Translations under genes and position numbers: made by a program
Notes under the pieces: model-generated
Database searches by the model: none
What the model was told of the DNA's origin: nothing
Seen by the model: the letters and a program-made list of their open reading frames with translations, nothing else
Assembly: GCA_021802365.1 (NCBI GenBank)
Contig: JAKAAJ010000019.1
Coordinates: 1 to 11,842, forward strand
Direction of reading: 5' to 3'
DNA: 11,842 nucleotides
DNA from: Thermoplasmata archaeon
GTDB taxonomy: Archaea > Thermoplasmatota > Thermoplasmata > Thermoplasmatales > Thermoplasmataceae
Part shown: one piece after another, positions 1-6,426 of the stretch
Numbering within the stretch: the first letter of the stretch is position 1
Layout of the letters: the number at the start of each line of letters is the position of its first letter

Positions 1-292
1 TTATATCGTATCCCACACCACCGGGAGATATTATCCCATCCTCCATTCTGAAGCCGGCTACACCCCCAATAGGAAAACCGTAACCCCAGTGAAAATCTGG
101 CATCGCTATTGACGCTTTCACAATGCCCGGCATCATTGCGACATTTACCACCTGCTGCAAAGCCTGTTCATTGGATTCCTTTTCCACAACCTGCTTTGGG
201 CTGAAAACCATGCCTGGAACTTTCATCCGTTTATCACTGGACATCTGGATTTCAGTTGTAAAATCAGACTTGGATTTCAGAGTGAATTGCAA
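1..292 (-). CDS. rtcB: RtcB-type RNA-splicing ligase, N-terminal part (cut by window edge)
   Basis: RtcB joins RNA 2',3'-cyclic phosphate or 3'-phosphate ends to 5'-OH ends in a Mn2+/GTP-dependent reaction; in archaea it seals tRNA exons after intron removal. Only about the first 97 residues are visible. They contain the family blocks [39 protein letters not shown] and [14 protein letters not shown]. The last aspartate matches a metal ligand of the family; the conserved Cys that follows it lies just outside the window. An in-frame TAG at 299-301 limits the start. The first in-frame ATG (242-244) would remove the short N-terminal segment that homologues have before the KVPG block, so a TTG at 290-292 is preferred, with CTG at 293-295 possible. 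The gene is divergent from the 73-residue gene. The family call is very secure; the exact start is not. Confidence 0.93.
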   Translation of the reverse strand, partial: MQFTLKSKSDFTTEIQMSSDKRMKVPGMVFSPKQVVEKESNEQALQQVVNVAMMPGIVKASIAMPDFHWGYGFPIGGVAGFRMEDGIISPGGVGYDI

Positions 293-345
293 CAGGCCCT
301 AATTGCTTTCTATGTTGAATAGTTTTCTAAGATTTCGAATATAGG

Positions 346-353
346 TTTTATAG
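346..353 (-). promoter_or_regulatory. TATA-like box for the rtcB gene
   Basis: Read on the minus strand this is CTATAAAA, a good archaeal TATA-box match. Initiation about 25 nt downstream would fall near 320-325 and give a leader of roughly 30 nt before the proposed TTG start. No strong Shine-Dalgarno sequence is visible in that leader. The assignment rests on sequence match and spacing only. Confidence 0.45.
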
Positions 354-433
354 TCAATCGGGAAATCTCCTCGCTTGAATTGAAGTAATAGAGAAAATAC
401 CCTCAATCTTTTTAGAACACCATGCTCAAACAT

Positions 434-440
434 TTTATTA
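434..440 (+). promoter_or_regulatory. TATA-like box for the 73-residue gene
   Basis: The sequence TTTATTA is centred about 26 nt upstream of the TTG start at 463. That is the distance expected if transcription begins at or next to the start codon, as in the leaderless mRNAs common in Thermoplasmata and other archaea. No ribosome-binding site is visible before the start, which agrees with this. Confidence 0.45.
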
Positions 441-462
441 GGATGCCGGATATTTTCATTTA

Positions 463-684
463 TTGGCTAGAAAAATAAATATTGAAGATCTTAACACAGA
501 CATCCAATTTCAGGTCGAGCTCCAGATTGCATTGAGACAGAATGCCTCCCGGATTATGGAATATTATGATAACAAAGAGAGGTTTCAGAATTATATAAGG
601 CAGAGAGAAGAGAAGATTGCCCTGATTCTGGGCGAAAAGGAACTTTTTGAGATATTTAAGGATCGTAAAAAAATATTTCCCTAA
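463..684 (+). CDS. Small helical protein of unknown function (73 residues)
   Basis: I do not recognise this protein. It is short and highly charged, rich in Glu, Lys, Arg and Gln, with no membrane segment, signal peptide or cysteine. It should be almost entirely alpha-helical: one amphipathic helix at about residues 14-36 and another at about 38-67. This would suit a small protein- or nucleic-acid-binding subunit, but that is a guess. The start is TTG; an in-frame stop at 439-441 excludes any earlier start, and no in-frame ATG precedes it. A TATA-like element sits about 26 nt upstream, so the mRNA may be leaderless. The gene stands between divergent rtcB and the winged-helix gene, which has its own promoter-like sequence. 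It is probably real, judged by promoter spacing and residue composition, but unsupported by any family match. Confidence 0.6.
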   Translation: MARKINIEDLNTDIQFQVELQIALRQNASRIMEYYDNKERFQNYIRQREEKIALILGEKELFEIFKDRKKIFP

Positions 685-715
685 TATTTTTCCTTATGAC
701 TTCCTTCTTTTGAAT

Positions 716-724
716 ATTTTATTA
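716..724 (+). promoter_or_regulatory. TATA-like box for the winged-helix/acetyltransferase pair
   Basis: The sequence ATTTTATTA is centred about 27 nt before the ATG at 747, consistent with initiation at or very near the start codon. The preceding gene ends at 684 and is followed by a short T-rich stretch, so an independent transcript for the next two genes is plausible. Confidence 0.45.
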
Positions 725-746
725 TTCCACTATAACATCAGGTGTC

Positions 747-1073
747 ATGGGGAATGATTTGTCACTCTTCAGAGAACTTAAAACAGACATTGAGACTGCC
801 AAAAGACATCTGGAAATTATCAAGGCACTCCTTAAGGAACAGCCAGTCGGGATAATTAAAATTGCTCACGAGACTGGCCTGCCTGAGCACAAAATCAGGT
901 ACTCTCTGAGGGTACTGGAGAGAGAGCACCTTATTGAGCCTTCCAGAGAAGGCGCAATACTCACAAAAGAATTTCTTGAAAACAGGGACAAGATAGCTGA
1001 GGAGGCAAAGCAAATCTCTGATGAGATGAGCGAAATATACCACAATCTCAAGACAACCCTGATAAAAAGGTAG
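747..1073 (+). CDS. Small winged helix-turn-helix DNA-binding protein
   Basis: This is a 108-residue predicted archaeal transcription regulator. Residues 23-75 form a winged helix: a first helix (HLEIIKALLKEQP), the helix-turn-helix with IIKIAHETGLPEHKIRYSLRVLEREHLIEP split across helices 2 and 3, and a short wing around SREGAILT. A leading helix (5-20) and a long charged C-terminal helix (75-105) probably mediate dimerisation. No ligand-binding domain or metal-binding cysteines are present, so the signal it senses, if any, is not visible. It is followed after 12 nt by the acetyltransferase gene and likely co-transcribed with it; regulation of its own operon is possible but unproven. The ATG at 747 fits the upstream TATA-like box; an AGGTG lies only 2 nt before it, probably too close to act as a ribosome site. 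The fold assignment is good; the target is unknown. Confidence 0.82.
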   Translation: MGNDLSLFRELKTDIETAKRHLEIIKALLKEQPVGIIKIAHETGLPEHKIRYSLRVLEREHLIEPSREGAILTKEFLENRDKIAEEAKQISDEMSEIYHNLKTTLIKR

Positions 1074-1085
1074 AAAGGTTCGCAG

Positions 1086-1604
1086 ATGATTTGGAGAAGC
1101 GGGGATGATCTTGTATTTGGCCAGTACACAATCAGGAAAGCTGAGCCAAGGGATGCAAAAGGAGTCATTCTCTGCATGCAGAGCGTGATGGATGAACGTG
1201 TATTCCTTGTAAGTGAATATTATCTTCTCACTGAAAGGGGAGAGCAGGATAGAATAAGAAATCCTGATGATATGACTCTGGTTGCTGAGTTCAAGGGGGA
1301 AGTAGTAGGTGTAGTTACTATACAGAGGGGGATGTACAGGAAGAACAGGCATACCGCCAACCTCGGAATAGCCATAGTGAAGGAGCACAGATCAAGAGGT
1401 CTTGGAACCGAGCTGATAAAGAACTCAATCAAGTGGTGCAAGGAAGTCGGAATAAAGAAACTGAATCTTGAGGTATTCTCCACAAACCTTAATGCAATCC
1501 GACTATACCAGAAGATGGGGTTTCACGAGGAGGGAAGGCGAGTCAATCAGTTCACCATAGATGGAAATTATGTGGACGACGTCCTTATGACCTGTTTTCT
1601 TTAG
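1086..1604 (+). CDS. GNAT-family N-acetyltransferase
   Basis: This 172-residue protein transfers an acetyl group from acetyl-CoA to an amine on an unknown acceptor. The GNAT fold is clear. Beta strand 4 is ANLGIAIVKEH (residues 91-101). It is followed by the pyrophosphate-binding loop RSRGLG (102-107) and helix 3. Motif B is the segment NLNAIRLYQKMGF (134-146), with the usual tyrosine (Y141) near the CoA thiol. The C-terminal part GRRVNQFTIDGNYVDDVLM resembles acetyltransferases that act on protein or small-molecule amines, but does not settle the substrate. A short extra N-terminal strand (residues 1-16) precedes the usual start of the fold. The gene lies 12 nt after the winged-helix gene, with AAGGT about 6 nt upstream of its ATG, and is probably in the same transcript. 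The family is secure and the substrate unknown. Confidence 0.9.
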   Translation: MIWRSGDDLVFGQYTIRKAEPRDAKGVILCMQSVMDERVFLVSEYYLLTERGEQDRIRNPDDMTLVAEFKGEVVGVVTIQRGMYRKNRHTANLGIAIVKEHRSRGLGTELIKNSIKWCKEVGIKKLNLEVFSTNLNAIRLYQKMGFHEEGRRVNQFTIDGNYVDDVLMTCFL

Positions 1605-1627
1605 ATTTTCTCTCTGAAAATCAAAAG

Positions 1628-1634
1628 AAATAAA
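1628..1634 (+). promoter_or_regulatory. TATA-like box for the radical SAM gene
   Basis: AAATAAA preceded by a purine-rich stretch (CAAAAG), resembling a BRE plus TATA element, is centred about 31 nt upstream of the ATG at 1662. The 57-nt gap after the acetyltransferase stop also contains T-rich sequence that could terminate the previous transcript. Confidence 0.4.
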
Positions 1635-1661
1635 TCCCCATTACTTCTAAGGTTATCCAAT

Positions 1662-2597
1662 ATGAAAACAATGATCTGGAACATTGATTATTTCTGCAAC
1701 CTCAGATGCAAGAGCTGCAACGCTTGGCAGGGTAAGATATTCTTTCCTGAGGAGCAGATTGACAAACACATTTCAGACATGAAGAAAAATGGAATCAAGA
1801 TAGTCTCTATTACGGGAGGTGAACCAACATTAAACAAATCAGTCGAAACAATAATTAGAAAACTGAAAGAAAATAAGTTCATCACACACATAGCAACTAA
1901 TGGAACCAACCCATATGTATTGAGAAAATTATATCCTTACCTGGATGGGGCAACAATTTCTCTGGACAGCAATATCCCTGAAGAACATAACGAATATCGA
2001 GGACTGAAGATATTTGATACCGTAGTAAAAACTATAAAGGAGACAAGAAAAAAGGTGAAAATTCTTACTGCAAATGCTCTGGTCACTAATTTCAATTACT
2101 TCAAGGTTAAGGACATGGTAGAATTCGCCAACAACGAAATGGGTGTACCGCTTTCCATGTGTTTTCCTGACCAGGACTCATATTATTTCCAGGACTTCCA
2201 TGTAAGCAAGGAAATGATAAGGCAGGCTTTTTCATATGCATATGAGCACTACGGTGACCATGTATTTGGCAATACGAGAACATATTACAAGCAGGCTGTG
2301 GATTACATAGACGGAAGGGCAGTATCAAAATGCAGGGCCGGGGAAGTTGCGTATTATACGGATTACAGAGGCAAGGTACATCCATGCTTCACCCACATGG
2401 AAACTGTCATGAATAAGGGGGGAGAACGCTGGGAAACATTTGAGAACAACTGCAACGACTGTTTCACGCAATGTTTCAGGGAACCATCCATTGAGACACC
2501 ATTTGAGGATGCAAAACTAGTTTCAAAAATATGGTGGTTCAACCATGTGAGGAAGCCTAGACCCATGCTTGCACCGAATGTTTCATCCCCAGCTTAA
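1662..2597 (+). CDS. Radical SAM protein with C-terminal SPASM/twitch-like cysteines
   Basis: This 311-residue protein reductively cleaves S-adenosylmethionine at a [4Fe-4S] cluster to start radical chemistry. The cluster motif is C12-x3-C16-x2-C19, directly after the first beta strand. The SAM-binding GGEPT motif is at 52-56, and further core strands include ATNGT (78-82) and ATISLDS (97-103). Beyond the core there is a second cysteine set: C224, C242, C264, C267 and C271. It is arranged like a shortened SPASM or twitch region, which in related enzymes binds one auxiliary Fe-S cluster. Such enzymes include peptide-modifying and small-molecule-modifying members, so the substrate cannot be read from this. 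The gene seems to be its own transcript, with AAGGTTA about 10 nt before the ATG. No obvious precursor peptide lies beside it. Family assignment is strong; function is unknown. Confidence 0.9.
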   Translation: MKTMIWNIDYFCNLRCKSCNAWQGKIFFPEEQIDKHISDMKKNGIKIVSITGGEPTLNKSVETIIRKLKENKFITHIATNGTNPYVLRKLYPYLDGATISLDSNIPEEHNEYRGLKIFDTVVKTIKETRKKVKILTANALVTNFNYFKVKDMVEFANNEMGVPLSMCFPDQDSYYFQDFHVSKEMIRQAFSYAYEHYGDHVFGNTRTYYKQAVDYIDGRAVSKCRAGEVAYYTDYRGKVHPCFTHMETVMNKGGERWETFENNCNDCFTQCFREPSIETPFEDAKLVSKIWWFNHVRKPRPMLAPNVSSPA

Positions 2598-2700
2598 TTC
2601 TACCTTACCTTTCAATTGAACCTACACAAAATTCTTCTTGAATGCCCCTTTTTATCTGGACCTTAAGCAAATTGATCAACGTGTAAGACTTGCAGGGGGC

Positions 2701-2709
2701 TAAATTTAT
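2701..2709 (+). promoter_or_regulatory. TATA-like box for the peptide transporter operon
   Basis: TAAATTTAT lies in the 190-nt gap between the radical SAM gene and the first permease. Initiation about 26 nt downstream would fall near 2731. That is after an in-frame ATG at 2725 and supports translation from the later ATG at 2788. A second AT-rich candidate, TTTTTAT at about 2649-2655, could also serve or could belong to the end of the upstream transcript. Confidence 0.35.
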
Positions 2710-2787
2710 GCCACCAACCAGTCGATGGTATTGGTTTTTGCTATTCTGATCGAAAAACTGTTATACCTCGATTACGTTTTGGAAAAG

Positions 2788-3885
2788 ATGGAACTCCGGT
2801 ATTACATAATCCGAAGGTTATTGATCCTAGTACCCACACTTTTGGGACTGATACTTTTCCTGTTTATACTTATGCATGCGCTACCGAGATCGGAACTGAT
2901 TGCATCTTTTGTCGACAGACAAGCTCCCGGTTCAGTTCAGAAGATTGAAAAAATTGAGGCAGTGAAGATACTCGGTCTGAATTATCCGTTGCCACTTCAG
3001 TACTTTAAATACATATACGATCTGTTTACCGGAAGCTGGGGAATAATGTCTGGTGGAGGAGGTTATGATGGTAGTGTTCTTCACCTAATTAGCATATACT
3101 TCCCTAATACTATTCAGCTTGCGCTTTTCTCAACTTTGTTATCGTTTATCATAGCAATACCCCTGGGTACTTACATTGGTTCAAAACCAAACAGTGTTGC
3201 GGATCAAGCCGGAAGGATATTTTCTCTTACCGGGTATGCCCTGCCCCCATTTCTTTTAGCACTACTACTTCAAATTGCTCTTGGAAAAGGAGTTTTGGCA
3301 GGAAATCCTGTAGGAGTGTTTCCATTCAAGGGGGCTCTACCAGGTTTCATTGCGAACCCCCCTTCATGGCTATTTGGAGTTGGGAGTGGCTCTGAACTTA
3401 TCTCCAGCCCGACACATCTTGTAATTATAGATTCCCTGATACACGGTGATTTGCAACTATTTGAACAGTCATTCCTTCATCTTATTCTCCCTGTGCTGAC
3501 TCTTACTTATGGTATCTTGGCAGGACTCCTTAGATTTTTGAGAGCCGGAATGGTAGACTCCTCGAATCAGGAATACGTGAAAACTGCGAGATCAAAAGGA
3601 GTGCCTGAGAATATAATTATAAAAAAACACATAAGAAAGAATGCCTTGATCCCAACAGTAACTGTAATGACCCTGCTGTTCGCAAGCCTTCTCGGAGGAG
3701 TTTTAATAGTAGAGATAGTTTTTGATTATCCTGGAATTGGTCTTCTTGCATATCATGCAGTATATCCAACTCTACAGATATACGGAATTCTGGGCACGAC
3801 ATTTATATTCGCCTTGCTGCTCGTATCTGCAAATTTAATAGCAGATATCGTTTACGCACTGATTGATCCGAGAATAAGGTATTAG
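2788..3885 (+). CDS. dppB: Peptide ABC transporter permease, DppB/OppB type
   Basis: This is one of two membrane subunits that form the translocation channel of a dipeptide/oligopeptide importer. With 365 residues it is somewhat long for the family. It has an N-terminal helix (about 9-31) after the typical MELRYYIIRRLL opening, an extracytoplasmic region, and five more membrane segments at about 107-129, 148-166, 228-250, 288-312 and 335-357. The EAA loop, which contacts the ATPase, is at about 263-281 (EYVKTARSKGVPENIIIKKH), and the protein ends with the family signature YALIDPRIRY. An in-frame ATG at 2725 would add 21 residues before the family's usual start. I chose 2788 because the family N-terminus begins there, GGAAAAG precedes it, and the best TATA-like box is too close to 2725. 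It is the first gene of the operon, 9 nt before the next start. Confidence 0.93.
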   Translation: MELRYYIIRRLLILVPTLLGLILFLFILMHALPRSELIASFVDRQAPGSVQKIEKIEAVKILGLNYPLPLQYFKYIYDLFTGSWGIMSGGGGYDGSVLHLISIYFPNTIQLALFSTLLSFIIAIPLGTYIGSKPNSVADQAGRIFSLTGYALPPFLLALLLQIALGKGVLAGNPVGVFPFKGALPGFIANPPSWLFGVGSGSELISSPTHLVIIDSLIHGDLQLFEQSFLHLILPVLTLTYGILAGLLRFLRAGMVDSSNQEYVKTARSKGVPENIIIKKHIRKNALIPTVTVMTLLFASLLGGVLIVEIVFDYPGIGLLAYHAVYPTLQIYGILGTTFIFALLLVSANLIADIVYALIDPRIRY

Positions 3886-3893
3886 GTGAAAAT

Positions 3894-4850
3894 ATGGATA
3901 TTAATTTGAACAAGGATAAAATTAACAGAGCATCCTCATCTCCCAGACACCCTAAAATTAACGATTACAAAAATACGATGAAGCTGCTTCTGAAGAATAA
4001 GCTCGCAGCAGTGGGTTTAGTTATAGTCCTGATATACTTCGCTATAGCCATACTTGACACTGTATATCCAGAGTATCTTGGAGTTAGCAATATAACTTCG
4101 GTCTTCCAATTTGTGCATGGGGCCATTTCGTCATCCATACCCCCTTCTCCACCTGTATTTAACAAAGGATGGGAATATTTCTTCGGTACAACCGAATATG
4201 GTGTTCCTCTCTTTCCTGCAATTCTTGCAGCTCTGAAATTTGATATGGCAGTCTCAGTGCTGATAGTTCTCATAGGGGCCTCAATAGGAACGATAATAGG
4301 AACAATAGCCGGTTACTATGGGGGAAAACTTGATGAAGTTCTCATGAGAATTACGGATATCTTCTTTACAGTACCATTTCTTGTGCTCGCACTGACTATT
4401 GCAGCTGTTCTTGGTCCGTCGCTCCAGAATATTATTCTGGCACTTGTTATAATCTGGTGGCCAATTTACGCCAGGCTGGCTCGTGGGCAGGCACTTTCGA
4501 TAAAGTCCAACAAATACATTGAGGCTTCAATAGCAATGGGTTCCTCGAGAATAAGGAATGTATTCGTTCACGTTTTACCAAATCTTCTGTCTCCAGCATT
4601 TGTTCAGATTTCACTGGATCTTGGTTCCATAATTCAGATATTTGCAACCCTCATTTTCATTGGAATTCATACTGGCCTTCATAATCTTCCTGAATTGGGA
4701 TATTTGCTCTCTATAGGACAGCCTTACCTTCCTGATGGTTTCTGGTGGCCAATTATAATACCTGGTATATTCCTGTTAATATTTACTATTTCCATAAACC
4801 TCCTGGGTGATGGTCTTAGAGATGTGCTTGACCCCAGGTTGAGGAGATGA
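3894..4850 (+). CDS. dppC: Peptide ABC transporter permease, DppC/OppC type
   Basis: This is the partner channel subunit of the peptide importer, 318 residues. A hydrophilic cytoplasmic N-terminus (1-33) leads to a first membrane helix (about 36-55). A loop follows that includes the family's entry segment, here FGTTEYGVPLFPAIL where homologues usually read GTDxxGRDxxSR. Further helices lie at about 118-140, 157-175, 178-194, 242-258 and 286-304. The EAA loop is at about 208-230 (YIEASIAMGSSRIRNVFVHV), and the C-terminus is GDGLRDVLDPRLRR, a clear DppC hallmark. The external loop between helices 1 and 2 (about 56-117) carries a proline-rich stretch. An AGGTGA ribosome site overlaps the end of the preceding gene, 4 nt before the ATG, indicating coupled translation. 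The call is secure. Confidence 0.94.
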   Translation: MDINLNKDKINRASSSPRHPKINDYKNTMKLLLKNKLAAVGLVIVLIYFAIAILDTVYPEYLGVSNITSVFQFVHGAISSSIPPSPPVFNKGWEYFFGTTEYGVPLFPAILAALKFDMAVSVLIVLIGASIGTIIGTIAGYYGGKLDEVLMRITDIFFTVPFLVLALTIAAVLGPSLQNIILALVIIWWPIYARLARGQALSIKSNKYIEASIAMGSSRIRNVFVHVLPNLLSPAFVQISLDLGSIIQIFATLIFIGIHTGLHNLPELGYLLSIGQPYLPDGFWWPIIIPGIFLLIFTISINLLGDGLRDVLDPRLRR

Positions 4851-4855
4851 TTTAA

Positions 4856-6424
4856 ATGGAATACAAGCAATATGAAATTAAACCAGCTCAAAAAGAGAAC
4901 AATAACGATATATTCCTTAAAGTGGAGAACCTTCAGACAAGGTTCTTTACATCAAAAGGAATAGTAAAAGCATTAGATTCACTCTCTTTAAGTGTAAAAA
5001 GGGGAGAAATATTCGGATTGGTCGGAGAGAGTGGCTGCGGCAAGAGCGTAACTGCCACCAGCATAATGGATCTTATCCCGGATCCACCGGGACGCATAAC
5101 TGCTGGGCATATTTATGTAAATGGTTTTGATATTCTGGGTGACCTTGATGAGCTTGCAAAGATTAAGGTAAAGTCTGAGACAGATGTCAGAATAAAGAGA
5201 TACAAGAAGAAAATAAAGAGGCACAATTTCATCATAAATAGCATAAGAGGGCAGGAGATCGCCATGATCTTTCAGGAACCTTTCCTGGCCTTAAACCCGC
5301 TATTGACAATAAGTGAACAGATAACAGAAACCATACTTTTGCATGATACGGTAAGAATAGGTGAGGCAATAATCAAAAGGGAATCTGTTTCTGAAAAGGA
5401 TGTTGATGATTTTATTTCAGAAATATTATCACTTTCCGATAAACAGGTTAGAGATAAAAGAATTAACCAATGGTGCTCGGAGTTTGGAATATCAGATTCT
5501 GAGACAGATATAATTCAGATATTTGACAGTGATTCCAACCTTGGGCAGATTAGAAACAATATACTACAGATATTCAGGGTACAGATAAGGTCAATAGATC
5601 TGGAACCGATAAGACAGGTTGTAGAATATGAAAAAATAAAAGAAGAGCTATTGGACCTTACATTACAATTCCTTCAAACTAAATATGATGGGAAGTCGGA
5701 TGAAGAATTAGAATCAAGACTGCATGAAAAGGAACGACAGTTCAATTCCCTAGGGAGAAGCCTCAGCATTAAAAGGAAAATTTCTAAAGCAAAATACAGG
5801 AAGCCTTTTGAGCTAGAAGCGCGGAAAAGGGCTTTAGAACTTTTGAGGCTCGTTAACATAGCAGGGCCAGAGAGAGTTCTCGATTCTTATCCACATGAGC
5901 TCAGTGGAGGAATGCAACAAAGAGCAATGATTGCCATGGCTTTGTCGTCCAACCCCAGTCTCCTCATTGCGGATGAACCGACCACTGCTTTGGACGTTAC
6001 CACTCAGGCCCAAATCCTGAAACTTATCAGAGAACTGAAGGAATTTCTAGGAAGCTCTGTTATATTCATCACCCACGACTTAGCTGTAATAGCAGAGATG
6101 TGTGACAGGCTTGGGGTAATGTACGCAGGAAATCTGATCGAGGAATCCACTACCAATACAATTTTCGAGAATCCAAAACATCCCTACACTATAGGTCTAT
6201 TGAAATCCATACCAAGAGTGGATCAGAAAATAGGTAAGGACTTCCTTCTTGAGTCAATTCCAGGGAATGTCCCAAATCTTATTAAACCACCACCCGGTTG
6301 CAGGTTCAATCCCAGATGTTCTTTCAAAATGGACATATGTGAAAAGAAAAAACCTAAGCTTGTAGAGATTGAAAAGGGGCACAAAGTAGCATGCTTCCTT
6401 TATTCTGAAGAGACGGAGGACTGA
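4856..6424 (+). CDS. dppD: Peptide ABC transporter ATPase, DppD/OppD type, with long insertion
   Basis: This cytoplasmic ATPase drives the importer. Its motifs are all intact: Walker A GESGCGKS (57-64), Q-loop glutamine 140 in IFQEP, signature LSGGMQ (349-354), Walker B LLIADEP (369-375), D-loop ALD (378-380) and H-loop histidine 407. The C-terminal oligopeptide-transporter region has four cysteines (482, 488, 495, 513), the pattern that binds a [4Fe-4S] cluster in related Opp/Dpp ATPases. At 522 residues it is about 190 longer than the usual 330. The excess lies in a charged segment before the Q-loop (about 97-133) and a larger one between Q-loop and signature (about 160-320). The larger one is rich in Glu, Lys, Arg, Ile and Leu and probably helical. 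The start at 4856 has a GAGGAGATGA ribosome site that contains the previous gene's stop. The ATPase call is certain; the role of the insertion is unknown. Confidence 0.95.
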   Translation: MEYKQYEIKPAQKENNNDIFLKVENLQTRFFTSKGIVKALDSLSLSVKRGEIFGLVGESGCGKSVTATSIMDLIPDPPGRITAGHIYVNGFDILGDLDELAKIKVKSETDVRIKRYKKKIKRHNFIINSIRGQEIAMIFQEPFLALNPLLTISEQITETILLHDTVRIGEAIIKRESVSEKDVDDFISEILSLSDKQVRDKRINQWCSEFGISDSETDIIQIFDSDSNLGQIRNNILQIFRVQIRSIDLEPIRQVVEYEKIKEELLDLTLQFLQTKYDGKSDEELESRLHEKERQFNSLGRSLSIKRKISKAKYRKPFELEARKRALELLRLVNIAGPERVLDSYPHELSGGMQQRAMIAMALSSNPSLLIADEPTTALDVTTQAQILKLIRELKEFLGSSVIFITHDLAVIAEMCDRLGVMYAGNLIEESTTNTIFENPKHPYTIGLLKSIPRVDQKIGKDFLLESIPGNVPNLIKPPPGCRFNPRCSFKMDICEKKKPKLVEIEKGHKVACFLYSEETED

Positions 6425-6426
6425 AA

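Noticed and set aside
762..1388. Open frame of 208 codons on the minus strand across the winged-helix and acetyltransferase genes
   Set aside because: It is antisense to two genes with clear family motifs, and its translation is rich in Cys, Phe, Ser and Leu with no recognisable domain.
2107..2385. Open frame of 92 codons on the minus strand inside the radical SAM gene
   Set aside because: Cys/Pro/His-rich composition typical of an antisense frame and no motif; the plus-strand gene explains the sequence.
2725..2787. Upstream in-frame ATG that would add 21 residues to the first permease
   Set aside because: The family N-terminus begins at the ATG at 2788, which is preceded by GGAAAAG, and the nearest TATA-like box is only about 20 nt from 2725. 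The longer form cannot be fully excluded.
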